The notes under the pieces: generated by a model
Seen by the model: only the letters and a program-made list of their open reading frames with translations
What the model was told of the DNA's origin: nothing
Databases searched by the model: none
Position numbers and translations under genes: made by a program
Assembly: GCA_903858275.1 (NCBI GenBank)
Contig: CAIOIC010000095.1
Location: forward strand, 1-44,084
DNA length: 44,084 nt
Source: an uncultured Verrucomicrobia subdivision 3 bacterium
Lineage (GTDB): Bacteria; Verrucomicrobiota; Verrucomicrobiia; Limisphaerales; UBA11358
Direction of reading: 5' to 3'
In this document: in pieces, positions 9,189 through 20,373 of the stretch
Layout of the letters: the number at the start of each line of letters is the position of its first letter
Position numbering within the stretch: position 1 is the stretch's first letter

Positions 9189-9893
9189 TCAATCGCGGTA
9201 GCCACGGAATACCGCCGCCGTGCCGGTGGCGGGATCAAACGCCGCATAAACACTGCCGCGCTTATGCTCTTCCGCTTCTTTGAAAACGCGCTTGAAGAAA
9301 ATGAGATTGCCCGCCGTCGGCCGCGTTTGGAACAGCCGTGAATCTTTCAGCGAAGAACGCTCCAGCATCTTTTTGAATTCAAAATCCTGCGCCGGCACCA
9401 ACTGCGCCTGGGCCACCAGCAATTGAAACGCCTTTTCATCCGTGTGAAACACCGCCAGCCATTCTTCACGCAGAAAAGTGGAGTAACCGGTGATTTGGAC
9501 CTGGCCAGCCGACTTGGGCGCATGGCCGATGCAAATGTAAGACAGCCGATGCGCGGGCGATTTGAGCGCGCCCAACAACCCGAGCGCCAAAGTGACTGCC
9601 AGCGCGGGACCGACCAGCAACGCCAGCGCTGTGGGCCGCGAGAACGAGCGTTTCTCAATCCAGACCTTGGTCAGGGCGAAGACCGTGCTGCCGCCGCCGC
9701 CGACCAGCACCAAGATCGGGATGAGCGGCAACAAAGCCATCAAGCAGGCCTTGCCGAAAAACTCGTAAGTGCCAAAGCGGGTGGCCAGAAAAAAGAGAAA
9801 GCCCGCGCTGACCAGCACGGTATCCACCAGCCAAAGCCGCCAATAATCCTTCGGGCGCAGGCCCGAGCCGGTTTTATTTTCAACTGTATTCAC
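9189..9893 (-). CDS. Hypothetical membrane protein with three transmembrane segments
   Basis: I do not recognise this 234-residue protein. Three hydrophobic helices are clear: about residues 20-40 (LVDTVLVSAGFLFFLATRF), 49-75 (a run ending in a GGGG turn) and 87-108 (LALLVGPALAVTLALGLLGAL). They are followed by a soluble C-terminal half of about 125 residues with mixed charged and aromatic residues. There is no signal-peptide cleavage site and no cysteine motif. The gene is upstream of, and on the same strand as, the MFS gene. Codon and base use match the surroundings. The long unbroken frame and plausible topology are the only support for it being real. Confidence 0.7.
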   Translation of the reverse strand: MNTVENKTGSGLRPKDYWRLWLVDTVLVSAGFLFFLATRFGTYEFFGKACLMALLPLIPILVLVGGGGSTVFALTKVWIEKRSFSRPTALALLVGPALAVTLALGLLGALKSPAHRLSYICIGHAPKSAGQVQITGYSTFLREEWLAVFHTDEKAFQLLVAQAQLVPAQDFEFKKMLERSSLKDSRLFQTRPTAGNLIFFKRVFKEAEEHKRGSVYAAFDPATGTAAVFRGYRD

Positions 9894-9951
9894 GTTGCAT
9901 CAGGAAAGCCGACTCATCAGCAAACGCAAGGTTTTATGGCGGCAGGAATTT

Positions 9952-9995
9952 GTAGTATCGGTCTGTGACCGATGCGCCTGGGGCGATGCCATCGC
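9952..9995 (+). repeat. Palindromic intergenic element, copy 2
   Basis: The element begins GTAGT (9952-9956 region) and forms the stem ATCGGTC-TGT-GACCGAT (9957-9973). About nine bases later there is a second small hairpin, GCGAT-GCC-ATCGC (9983-9995). The order (GTAG, TGT-loop stem, second hairpin) matches copies 1 and 3 when these are read on the minus strand, while the stem bases differ in a paired way. Confidence 0.7.
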
Positions 9996-10039
9996 AGCTT
10001 CGCTGGTTGGTGAATCAATTCGAGACGAACATGGATGCA

Positions 10040-10133
10040 ACCCCGTTGGGGTAGAAAATGTTTTGGGACGGTTGACCCAGGGTAGTCGCTCCGCGCCAAC
10101 CCTGGGCTAAATGATTTCATCCCGTTGGGATGA
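10040..10133. repeat. Triple-hairpin intergenic repeat (CCCGTTGGG / CCCAGGGT type)
   Basis: Three inverted repeats occur in a row: ACCCC-GTT-GGGGT (10040-10052), CCCAGGGT with its partner ACCCTGGG around a 15-nt loop (10076-10083 and 10099-10106), and TCATCCC-GTT-GGGATGA (10117-10133). The outer two share the GTT loop. From memory, similar arrays occur between genes in Verrucomicrobiota and Planctomycetota; I could not check this by search. No open frame overlaps them convincingly. With the neighbouring elements they fill the 460-base gap between the unknown membrane-protein gene and the pilin-like gene. Confidence 0.65.
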
Positions 10134-10221
10134 TGATTATTTGCCGATGCTGGTGCGCAAAGCTTTTTCCAGACGGGCGAAGGCGGCGGGGTTGTGGCGT
10201 TGAGCCGGTTGTTCGAAAGAA

Positions 10222-10244
10222 TCAGCGCACAGCGCCGCCACTAC
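10222..10244 (-). repeat. Possible degenerate fourth copy of the palindromic element
   Basis: GCGC-ACA-GCGC (10225-10235) is followed by CGCCACTAC, ending at 10244. The ACA loop and the closing CACTAC match the ends of copies 1 and 3 in the same orientation, but the stem has only four firm pairs and no second hairpin is obvious. It may be a decayed copy or a coincidence. Confidence 0.3.
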
Positions 10245-10352
10245 AATGAAGGGAGGTGATGTTTGCGGACGACGGCCGCCAAAGCTTTGCCGGCGGCCGA
10301 GTCCAGCTGCCCAAGTTGAACAACCTTTGGCTTAAGCCGGTGTTTCATAAAT

Positions 10353-10868
10353 ATGGGTTCAGATGGAAATTCAAAACCAATCCGCGCTTGGTTGCTACCA
10401 GTTGTAATTTTAATTGCAATCATCGGGCTGCTGGTTGCGATTGCCACTCCGAATTTTGTTCATGGAGGTTCGACCAGACTTAACGCAATCATTAACAACC
10501 TTCGGCAAATTGACGCTGCAAAACAACAGTGGGCTTCAGATCGGGGACTAACAAACGCGACTCAACTAAACCGTGTTGTAACAGAAAGAGATTTAGCTCC
10601 GTATTTACTACCGGCTTATACGCAGCATGAAGCCTTTGGAAATCCTGTATTGGGGGAGTTATATTTAATCAGGGATTTAAATCAACCTCCCGAAGCCGTG
10701 CTCACCAAAAAACTCACCGAACGCCATGTTGATTCCTCATTACCAAGAGGTACTATTATCCGACTGGACCAAGAATTGCAAAGCGATGGATACGAACTCA
10801 TCTCGCCTGATGGAACGTCAAAGATATTCCGTTGGAAGCATGGTGCTTTGACCATTACAAACCGGTAA
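10353..10868 (+). CDS. Type IV prepilin-like protein lacking the prepilin peptidase motif
   Basis: This 171-residue protein has a single N-terminal hydrophobic helix (about residues 13-31) and a soluble domain. The end of the helix, AIIGLLVAIATPNFV, and the following NAIINNLRQIDAAKQQWA (residues 45-62) closely match the prepilin-like proteins common in Verrucomicrobiota. Those normally begin with a K/R-G-F-T-L-I/V-E processing and methylation site. Here that region reads IRAWLLPVVILIAIIG: the glycine before the cleavage point and the glutamate at mature position 5 are both gone. The protein is therefore probably a membrane-anchored pseudopilin relative that PilD-type peptidase cannot mature. 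It may still be functional or may be drifting. The gene stands alone between repeats and trpB and uses fewer G/C bases than its neighbours. Confidence 0.75.
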   Translation: MGSDGNSKPIRAWLLPVVILIAIIGLLVAIATPNFVHGGSTRLNAIINNLRQIDAAKQQWASDRGLTNATQLNRVVTERDLAPYLLPAYTQHEAFGNPVLGELYLIRDLNQPPEAVLTKKLTERHVDSSLPRGTIIRLDQELQSDGYELISPDGTSKIFRWKHGALTITNR

Positions 10869-10879
10869 TCTGCTTCTTT

Positions 10880-12094
<1,215 letters not shown>

Positions 12095-12320
12095 GCTGGC
12101 ATTTTCATGCAAAGACGGAAAAGGCGCAAAGAAAAAGGCGGCGGCGCGGGCGGCGCGCCGGCGGCCATCCGCCGGGTTCGGCGCGCGGGGTGGCCGGATT
12201 AATAGGCAACTTAATATTGCGCACGGCGATGAATCAGGCAAAAATGGCTGCTCTCAAAACTTCAGCGCTGAAAATGCATGTGACGTATCGGCATCAGTCT
12301 GGTCAATCCATTGCACACGA

Positions 12321-13991
12321 ATGAATTGGTCTGCAAAAACAAGTTGGCTGCCGGGATTGCTCCTGGCGGTGGCGGTGGCGGGATGCACTTCCGCCCATTA
12401 TCGCACTGCCGCCGACCGCGCGGCCTACGGCGCGATCCGGCAAAAAGCCCCGGCGGTGAAGAACATGGACCCGGCTTTCACCATCGAGCAGACCAACGCC
12501 GTTGAGCTCGCCAACCTGCCGGTGGTCACGAACGCGGTGGACTATCTCGGGCCGCACGGCGAAGCGGAGCGCGGGGCGAGCCGGGTGCGGCTGGAGGATG
12601 CGCTGCGGATTGCCATTCACCACAGCCGCAGCTATCAATCGCGCAAGGAGCAGCTTTATCTTTCCGCGCTGTCGCTGACCCTGGCGCGCCATCAGTTCAC
12701 GCCCATTTTTTCCGCCGGCGGGAGCGCGGCCTACAATGTCACGGCCACGGAAAGCCCGGCGTTGAGCGACCACTTCGTCGAGGACCGCAGCGTCAGCGCC
12801 AGCGGCGACGCGGGCGGAAGCTGGCTGATCCGCGATGTGGGCCGGCTCACGACGGCGTTCACGGCGGATTTTCTGCGGTTCGTCAGCGGCGACCCACGGC
12901 TGGCCACCTCATCGAAGCTGAGCGCGACCTTTGTCCGCCCGCTGTGGCGCGACGCGGGTTTCAAGCAGCAGATGGAAAGCCTGACGCAAGCCGAGCGCGA
13001 TCTGCTGTATGCGCTGCGGGATTTCACGCAGTACCGAAAGGATTTCAGCGTGGGAATCGCCTCCGCCTACTACAACGTGCTAGGCAACCGCGACGCCGTG
13101 CGCAACAGCTTTCTCAATTTGCAAAGTTCGCGCCGAAACGCCGACCGCACCCGCGCGCTGGCGCAGGAGGGCCGGGTGGCCGGCACGGATCTGGGGCGCC
13201 AGGAACAACAGGAGCTGACCGCCGAAAGCACGTGGATCAACGCCGTCCGCAGCTACAAGCAGGCGCTCGATAATTTCAAGATTCAGCTCGGGCTCCAAGT
13301 GGATGCGAATCTGGTGCTGGATGATGGCGAGTTGGCGGCGCTGCAAATCCAGCATCCGGACATCAGCGTGGAAGATTCCGCCAGGCTGGCGCTGGCCTCG
13401 CGCCTGAATTACATGACCACCCAGGATCAGCTCGCGGACGCGGAGCGCAAGGTGAAGGTCGCGGAAAATCTGCTCAAGCCGCGCGTGGACTTTTTGGCCA
13501 ACGCGAGCCTGGCCAGCGATCCGAACAAGAATTATTCGCTGCCCGATCCCCAGCGCTATGCGTGGAACGCCGGGCTGGATGTTGACCCCGGACTGGATCG
13601 CACGTCCGAGCGCAATTCCTACCGCGCCGCGCTAATCGCCCGCAATCGCGCCGCTCGCTCGCTGGAGGAGCAGGAGGATCAGATAAAATTGCAGGTGCGC
13701 GATGGCTGGCGCACCTTGGATCAGGCCAAACGCAATTACGAAATCAGTGAGATCGGCGTTCATATCGCCGAGCGGCGCGTGGAGAATCAGAGCCTCTTGG
13801 CGGAATGGGGACGCTCCAGAGCGCAGGATCAGGTGGACGCGCAGAATGATTTGATCGCTTCGAAGAACCAGCGGACACAGGCGCTCGTGACCCACACGAT
13901 TGCCCGGCTGCAATTCTGGAACAACATGGGAATTCTTTACATCAAGGCCGATGGCCAGTGGGAGGAAGTGCAAAATGCAAAAACTAAATGA
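12321..13991 (+). CDS. TolC-family outer-membrane efflux lipoprotein
   Basis: The product has 556 residues from the ATG at 12321. Its signal peptide ends in a lipobox (AVAGC, cysteine near residue 22), so it is probably a lipid-anchored outer-membrane channel subunit like OprM/NodT. The rest is largely alpha-helical with heptad-like repeats (for example LTQAERDLLYALRDFTQYRKDF, split between helices) typical of the periplasmic barrel of outer-membrane efflux proteins. Two related halves can be seen, each with a long helix pair. An upstream in-frame extension to 12057 is low-complexity and overlaps trpB, so I reject it. The gene is first in a four-gene plus-strand operon and overlaps the adaptor gene by 17 bases. 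The 226 bases before it are shared with the divergent trpB and should hold both promoters. Confidence 0.88.
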   Translation: MNWSAKTSWLPGLLLAVAVAGCTSAHYRTAADRAAYGAIRQKAPAVKNMDPAFTIEQTNAVELANLPVVTNAVDYLGPHGEAERGASRVRLEDALRIAIHHSRSYQSRKEQLYLSALSLTLARHQFTPIFSAGGSAAYNVTATESPALSDHFVEDRSVSASGDAGGSWLIRDVGRLTTAFTADFLRFVSGDPRLATSSKLSATFVRPLWRDAGFKQQMESLTQAERDLLYALRDFTQYRKDFSVGIASAYYNVLGNRDAVRNSFLNLQSSRRNADRTRALAQEGRVAGTDLGRQEQQELTAESTWINAVRSYKQALDNFKIQLGLQVDANLVLDDGELAALQIQHPDISVEDSARLALASRLNYMTTQDQLADAERKVKVAENLLKPRVDFLANASLASDPNKNYSLPDPQRYAWNAGLDVDPGLDRTSERNSYRAALIARNRAARSLEEQEDQIKLQVRDGWRTLDQAKRNYEISEIGVHIAERRVENQSLLAEWGRSRAQDQVDAQNDLIASKNQRTQALVTHTIARLQFWNNMGILYIKADGQWEEVQNAKTK

Positions 13992-15936
13992 GCTGATAAA
14001 ATCCGTCCGGCGGCAGCCGCGATGGCGGCAAATCACCGCCGCAGTCATCGTCCTTCTCGTCGGCTGGTGGGGGTTGCGCCATAGCGGTGATTCGGGAGCG
14101 AAGGCGCCGACCTTCGCGGCGCGGCGCGGGCCGTTGGAGATCAACGTCCTCGAAGGCGGCAGCCTGCAGGCGCTCGAATCACAGGAGGTCAAATGCGAGG
14201 TGCGCGTGGGCTACCAAGGCACGAAGATTTTGCGGATCGTGGAGGAGGGTTATCTCGTCACGGAAGCCGATGTGACGAACAACAAAGTGCTGGTGGAACT
14301 GGATTCGTCCGATCTGGAAAAACAGATCACGCAGCAGGAGATTCAATATCAGCAGGCCGTCGCCAGCCTGATTGATGCGCAGCAAAACTATGAAATCCAG
14401 TTGAACCAGAACCAGAGCGACATCAAGGCCGCCGAGCTAAAGGCGCGGTTTGCGCGGATGGATTTCGACAAGTTTCTGGGCGACACGGTCACCAGCAAGA
14501 TCATCAAGGATTACGGCCTGGATAAAATCCTGGCGACGGCCAGCACGAACGACGTGGCCGACACCTCACGCGCGGAAGAAGCCGGCCAGGCCACGGTGGT
14601 CGCACCGCCGTCAGTGACGGAGCCGCCGGCCGTCAAGACCGCCACCGGAAACACCGAGACCAACATGGTGCTCGCAACCGGCATCAACCCGCCGCCGGCG
14701 TCCGCGCCCCAGCCGGTGGTGCCGAACGCGGAGACGGACACGAATCTGGTGGTGGCCGGTTTCACACCATACACGTTCCGGACCGGCACCATTGACTTCA
14801 AGAAATACGCCAACATTGACATGCTGGGGGACGGCGAGGCCAAGCAAAAGCTGCGCAAATTTGAAGACGATTTGCAGTCCGCGCAGAAGGATCTGGGCGT
14901 GGCCAAGGCCACGTTTGAAGGCACGCAGCGGCTGTTCGCCAAGCAGTTTGTAGCGAAAATGGAGCTGGTGCGCGACCAGTTGTTACAGGACAGCGCCGAA
15001 CTGAAAGTGCAGACGGCGGAAACCAGCCGGGCGCTGTTCTTGAATTATGATTTTTCCAAAACCGCCGAGAAATCCCTTTCCGACTATACCGAGGCGGTGC
15101 GCGAACTGGACAAGTCCCGGCGCTTGGCCATCTCCAAGCAGGCGCAGGCGCAGGCCAGGCTGAAGTCGGCCCAAGGCCAGTATGAAGTCCAGACCCGCCA
15201 GCGCAAGGACCTCAACGCGCAACTCGAAAAATGCATCATCCGCGCGCAGAAAAGCGGGCTGGTCGTCTATGGCGGCACCGGCGACAACTATTACGGCAAC
15301 CAAGAGCCCATCCGCGAAGGCGCCACCGTCCGCGAACGCCAATCCATCATCACCATCCCGGACATGACCCGCATGTCGGTGAACGTCAAAATCCACGAGA
15401 GCTACATCAAGAAGATCAAAAAGGGCCAGAAGGCGCGCATCACCGTGGACGCGTTTCCCGACACGGAGCTGGATGGCGAAGTCACCAAGATGGGTGTTTT
15501 GCCGGATTCGCAAAACCGCTGGATGAATCCGGACCTGAAAGTCTATAACACGACCATCACCATCAACGGCACCTACGACTGGGTGAAGCCGGGCATGAGC
15601 GCCAAGGTGGAAATCCTCGTGACCAAACTGAACGATGTCGTGTATGTCCCGGTTCAGGCGGTTTCGCCCGATGGTGGAAAACAGATTTGCTACGTCGCGG
15701 GGGCCTTCAAACCGGAACGGCGCGAAGTGGAGATTGGCGAATTCAACGACGAATTCATCCAGATCAAACGCGGGTTGAAGGAGGGCGAACGCGTTTTGTT
15801 GCGGGTGCCGGATGGAATTGAAACGGACAGTCCGGAAAATGACAGCCAGCCCAAGGAAGAAAAACCGGGCGGGCTGGCTAAACCCGGCACTCCCGCCACC
15901 CCGGCGAAGGCGGCGGCACCGACGGGCAAGGTATAA
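13975..15936 (+). CDS. MacA/HlyD-like periplasmic adaptor (membrane fusion protein)
   Basis: This 653-residue adaptor links the inner-membrane transporter to the outer-membrane channel. A single membrane anchor lies near residues 20-36. It is followed by a beta domain, a very long coiled-coil region with an inserted proline/alanine/threonine-rich stretch (about residues 190-265), and beta-barrel and membrane-proximal domains (YNTTITINGTYDWVKPGMSAKVEI, read in parts). The start at 13975 is supported by a GGAGG about eight bases upstream and by the 17-base overlap with the TolC gene, a translational-coupling arrangement. The C-terminus is a lysine/proline/alanine-rich tail. At 653 residues it is much longer than E. 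coli MacA (about 370) because of the long helical hairpin and linker. Confidence 0.88.
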   Translation: MQKLNELIKSVRRQPRWRQITAAVIVLLVGWWGLRHSGDSGAKAPTFAARRGPLEINVLEGGSLQALESQEVKCEVRVGYQGTKILRIVEEGYLVTEADVTNNKVLVELDSSDLEKQITQQEIQYQQAVASLIDAQQNYEIQLNQNQSDIKAAELKARFARMDFDKFLGDTVTSKIIKDYGLDKILATASTNDVADTSRAEEAGQATVVAPPSVTEPPAVKTATGNTETNMVLATGINPPPASAPQPVVPNAETDTNLVVAGFTPYTFRTGTIDFKKYANIDMLGDGEAKQKLRKFEDDLQSAQKDLGVAKATFEGTQRLFAKQFVAKMELVRDQLLQDSAELKVQTAETSRALFLNYDFSKTAEKSLSDYTEAVRELDKSRRLAISKQAQAQARLKSAQGQYEVQTRQRKDLNAQLEKCIIRAQKSGLVVYGGTGDNYYGNQEPIREGATVRERQSIITIPDMTRMSVNVKIHESYIKKIKKGQKARITVDAFPDTELDGEVTKMGVLPDSQNRWMNPDLKVYNTTITINGTYDWVKPGMSAKVEILVTKLNDVVYVPVQAVSPDGGKQICYVAGAFKPERREVEIGEFNDEFIQIKRGLKEGERVLLRVPDGIETDSPENDSQPKEEKPGGLAKPGTPATPAKAAAPTGKV

Positions 15937-15942
15937 AACCTC

Positions 15943-16615
<673 letters not shown>

Positions 16616-16635
<20 letters not shown>

Positions 16636-17947
16636 TTCCAGCCTGACCAAGGCCCTGCGGGGACTGACGTGGGCGCGGCTGCAGCGCGCGATGCGCCTGG
16701 GCCTCCGCAGCCTGTGGCTGCACCGGCTGCGCTCGCTGCTCACCGTGCTAGGCATCGTGTTCGGCGTGTGCTCGGTGATCGCCATGCTCGCCATCGGCGA
16801 AGGCGCGAGTTACGAGGCGCAGGAGCAAATCAAAAGCCTGGGCAGCCAGAACATCATTATTCGCAGCGTCAAACCGCCGGACGATCAAAAGGTTTCCAAC
16901 CAGGGCAGCCGCGTGCTGCAATATGGTGTCACTTACATGGATGCCCGACGCATCACCACGACGATTCCCGGCGTCACCGTCATGCTGCCAGCGCGCAACA
17001 TCCGAGACTACGTCTGGAACATCAGCCGCCGCGTAGATTGCGAACTGGTCGGCACCGTGCCGTGGTATCCGACCATGCGCAACCACCGCGTCGCCAGCGG
17101 CCGCTTCTTCACGGAAAACGACATGGCCGGCCAGTCCAGCGTCTGCGTGCTGGGGGCGGAGATGGTGCCGTTGCTGTTTCCATTGGAATCGCCGGTGGGC
17201 AAGCACGTCCGCGTGGGCGGCTCCTATTACCAGGTCATCGGCATCATGGAGGCGCGCGGACACGACACCAAGACCGACGACGCCGCGGCGCCGAAGGACA
17301 AACCCACCGCCTACCGCATGTTCGTTCCTTTAGAGACGGTCAAGATGCGCTACGGCGAAGTCCTGATGCGGCGGCGCAGCGGCAGCTTTGAAGCCGAGCG
17401 GGTGGAACTCCATGAGCTCACGGTGAAAGTGGCTTCGCTCGAAGCCGTGACCGGCGTGGCGGACGCCATCAAAACCGTCATGGAGCGCAACCACAAGAAG
17501 AAGGATTACCAGATTGATGTGCCGCTGGAGATGCTCCGGCGCGCGGAACGCACCAAACAGATTTTCAACATCGTGCTCGGCTCCATCGCCGCCATCTCGC
17601 TGCTCGTCGGCGGCATCGGCATCATGAACATCATGCTCGCCAGCGTCACCGAGCGGACGCGGGAAATCGGCATCCGCCGCGCCCTCGGCGCGCGACGGCG
17701 CGACATCATCGTCCAGTTTCTGGTGGAGACCGTGATGCTTTCCGGCATTGGCGGCCTCCTGGGCGTGCTGCTGGGCGTCACCATTCCCTTCATCGTCTCG
17801 CACACCGCCGGCATGAAGACCATCATCACGCTCTGGTCGCCGCTGCTGGCGTTCAGCATCTCGGCCCTGGTGGGCGTCATCTTTGGCATCTATCCCGCCA
17901 TCCGCGCCGCCAACATGGATCCGGTGGAGGCGCTCCGGCACGAATGA
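16616..17947 (+). CDS. MacB-type ABC transporter permease (FtsX family)
   Basis: This 443-residue membrane component has one N-terminal transmembrane helix ([21 protein letters not shown], about residues 38-58). A periplasmic domain of about 230 residues follows, then three C-terminal helices of the FtsX domain containing the family stretch [17 protein letters not shown]. That is the MacB four-helix mechanotransmission topology. The ATG at 16616 lies inside the end of the ATPase gene; a TTG three codons upstream is a less likely start. With the preceding TolC, adaptor and ATPase genes it completes a full tripartite exporter. No regulator or resistance gene accompanies the operon. Confidence 0.94.
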
Positions 17948-17968
17948 CCGGAGCCCGCGCCCCGGTTT

Positions 17969-18856
17969 TCAGAACCGCTTGGTGAGCGTCAGCGTGAAGG
18001 TGTGGCCCTGCGCGCGGTTCTCGGCGATGAATTCATTCAGGTAGCGACCGGATATGAAAATCATGTGCTTCGGAAACGCCACGCTGATTTCCGGGCCGAT
18101 GGCCGCCACGCGGTCCCGGGGCGAGATGGCTTTGCCCGGCCCGCTGTCGTCGGTGGTCTTTTGCTGGTAGTAGCCGACCACGCCGACATCAATGACTTTT
18201 TTCAGCGTCTTGCTAATGCCCCATTCCAACGTGAAAGCCTGGCCGCGTGTCACGCGCGTGACGTCCTGCTCGGTGTTGAATTCGTAGCGGCCCAGCGCGG
18301 ACACGGCCCAGGTTTTTTCCTGATCCGCATACCACGTGGCGCCGGCGGTCAGCATCGGCGTCCAGTAGCCGAGGCCGGGCTTGGTGCTGTTGGGTTCAAA
18401 ATCGCCCGTGGGCATCCACACCCCGAGGGCAGTGCCAACGTCAAACCGCCTGGTGTGCCAGGACAACGTGGATTCGGCAAACAAATCGCCCGCGCCAAAA
18501 GTGCTGCTGTCGTAGCCGCCCGCGCGAACGCTTTGATACGTCAGGGGAATCAGCGCGTCAACGCCGACATTGCCGCCAAGGAGTTTCGTTTCGGAAATCC
18601 AGATCACGCGCGGCACGTTGGCGTAGGTAAACACCTCAAAATTCGCCGGGCCGACGCTGTCGCCGCTGCCGTTGTTCACGCGCGTGGCGGTGTAAGCCAG
18701 GTTGTAGTCCCGCACATACCAGCCGGGCGGCGGCAAGGACGCAGCCTTGATGCCTTCAACGCCGGGCACATAGTGCGCCGTGGGCTGGGCCTGAAGCGAC
18801 GGTGCCAGCGCCGCAAAACCAAGAATGAGAACGGAGCGAACGATTAATTTTTTCAT
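17969..18856 (-). CDS. Outer-membrane protein, phenol-degradation meta-pathway (MetA) family-like
   Basis: The product has 295 residues with a clear signal peptide (MKKLIVRSVLILGFAALAP, cleavage after SLQAQ). The mature part is rich in alternating hydrophobic and polar strands and aromatic residues and ends in a phenylalanine after basic residues (LTLTKRF), a typical outer-membrane barrel C-terminus. The overall pattern (VEGIKAASLPPPGWYVRDYNL near the start, GLGYWTPMLTAGATWY in the middle) resembles the SphA/MetA-pathway putative transporters. Such proteins are thought to let hydrophobic compounds through the outer membrane, but the substrate here is unknown. It converges on the exporter operon and lies 24 bases downstream of trpB2 on the same strand. 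Confidence 0.8.
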   Translation of the reverse strand: MKKLIVRSVLILGFAALAPSLQAQPTAHYVPGVEGIKAASLPPPGWYVRDYNLAYTATRVNNGSGDSVGPANFEVFTYANVPRVIWISETKLLGGNVGVDALIPLTYQSVRAGGYDSSTFGAGDLFAESTLSWHTRRFDVGTALGVWMPTGDFEPNSTKPGLGYWTPMLTAGATWYADQEKTWAVSALGRYEFNTEQDVTRVTRGQAFTLEWGISKTLKKVIDVGVVGYYQQKTTDDSGPGKAISPRDRVAAIGPEISVAFPKHMIFISGRYLNEFIAENRAQGHTFTLTLTKRF

Positions 18857-18880
18857 GATGGTTAATGGTTGGGTGATGGG

Positions 18881-20188
18881 TCAGACATCCTGAATTTTTC
18901 CGTGCAGATAGCTTTCAAACGAACTCAAATCGAGCAGACCGTGGCCGGAAAGGTTGAAGAGCAACACTTTCTTCTTTCCCTCTTCACGGCATTTCACCGC
19001 CTCGTCCACCACGGCGGCAATCGCGTGCGATGACTCCGGCGCGGGCACGATGCCTTCCTTGCGCGCGAACAGAACAGCGGCTTCGAAAACTTTCGTCTGG
19101 TGATAGGCCTTGGCTTCCATGAGGCCGAGGTGCAGCGCGTGGCTGACCATCGGCGACATGCCGTGGTAGCGCAGCCCGCCCGCGTGGATGCTGGGCGGCA
19201 TGAATTTGTGACCGAGCGTAAACATCTTCACCAGCGGCGTGGTTTCGGCCGTGTCGCCGAAATCGTAGCGCAGTTCACCTTCCGTCAGGGTCGGGCACGC
19301 CGACGGCTCGACGCCGACGATGCGGTATTTTTTCCCGTCCTTGATTTTTCCCCGGATAAACGGGAACGCAAGACCGGCAAAATTGCTTCCACCACCGCAA
19401 CATCCAAAAATCACATCCGGCTCCTCGCCGGCACACTCCATCTGCTTGATGGTTTCCTCGCCGATGACGGTCTGGTGATGGCAGACGTGATTCAGAACGC
19501 TGCCGAGGGAATATTTCGTGCCCGGCGTCTTGACGGTGTCCTCGACCGCCTCGCTGATGGCGATGCCGAGGCTGCCGGCGCAATGCGGATCTTCCGCGAG
19601 CAGCTTGCGGCCGTATTCGGTCAGGTTGCTCGGGCTGGCGTGAACCGTCGCGCCCCAGGTGTGCATAAGCATCCGTCGATACGGCTTCTGGTCGTAGCTG
19701 ACCTTGACCATGTAAATATTGCATTCCAGCCCGATCAAGCTGCAGGCGAACGCCAGCGACGCGCCCCACTGGCCCGCCCCGGTTTCCGTGGCCAGCCGCT
19801 TGGTGCCGGCGATTTTGTTGAAGTAAGCCTGCGGCACAGAGGTGTTGACCTTGTGGCTGCCGGCGGGGCTGGCGCCCTCGTATTTGTAATAAATGTGAGC
19901 GGGCGTATTCAGCGCCTTTTCCAAGCGCACGGCGCGCAGCAACGGCGTGGGCCGCCAGAGCGCGTAGATGTCGCGCACCGGCTCGGGAATCTCGATGTAT
20001 TTATCCTGGCTGATTTCCTGATCAACAAGGTTGCGCGGGAAAATGGCCTCCAGCGCCTCGGGCGGCAGCGGCTCTTTGGTGCCAGGATGCAGCGGCGGCG
20101 GCAGCGGCTCGGGGAAATCGGCGTTGAGGTTATACCAGGTGGACGGGATGTCCGCCTGCGTCAGATCGAAGCGCGTTTTCTGGCTCAT
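18881..20188 (-). CDS. TrpB2-type tryptophan synthase beta-like protein
   Basis: This 435-residue PLP enzyme is of the TrpB2 class, distinct from the TrpB1 coded 7 kb away. It has the long N-terminal extension typical of TrpB2 (about 70 residues before the first conserved helix). The PLP lysine is Lys113 in AGSHKVNTS, where TrpB1 has TGAHKINNA, and the glycine loop reads [10 protein letters not shown]. TrpB2 proteins generally do not form the tight alpha-beta complex. They are thought to use free indole or, in some proposals, other acceptors such as phosphoserine. The start at 20188 ([11 protein letters not shown]) fits the family; nine extra upstream codons are unlikely. A 185-base gap separates it from the divergent methyltransferase gene. 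Confidence 0.95.
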   Translation of the reverse strand: MSQKTRFDLTQADIPSTWYNLNADFPEPLPPPLHPGTKEPLPPEALEAIFPRNLVDQEISQDKYIEIPEPVRDIYALWRPTPLLRAVRLEKALNTPAHIYYKYEGASPAGSHKVNTSVPQAYFNKIAGTKRLATETGAGQWGASLAFACSLIGLECNIYMVKVSYDQKPYRRMLMHTWGATVHASPSNLTEYGRKLLAEDPHCAGSLGIAISEAVEDTVKTPGTKYSLGSVLNHVCHHQTVIGEETIKQMECAGEEPDVIFGCCGGGSNFAGLAFPFIRGKIKDGKKYRIVGVEPSACPTLTEGELRYDFGDTAETTPLVKMFTLGHKFMPPSIHAGGLRYHGMSPMVSHALHLGLMEAKAYHQTKVFEAAVLFARKEGIVPAPESSHAIAAVVDEAVKCREEGKKKVLLFNLSGHGLLDLSSFESYLHGKIQDV

Positions 20189-20373
20189 GTAAATAATGGA
20201 TGTCCGCCACATCATCTACGCGACCGCAATTCTAAACCAGCCCTGTAGTGCCAAAAGTTAAGCAAATCTTGGCAAAAAAAATCGCCCAACAAACACCTGC
20301 AGGCGCGGTGAGATTGCTATGCCCAGGCAGAGTTGGCTTGCCCAAAGAAATTGTCTTGTTAGTTTGGATTCCT

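Noticed and set aside
9894..10352. CRISPR array in the repeat-rich gap
   Set aside because: The repeats are individual hairpins of different sequence without uniform spacers, and no cas gene is near.
19100..20248. 382-codon plus-strand open frame opposite trpB2
   Set aside because: It is complementary to an intact TrpB2 gene and has no recognisable motif.
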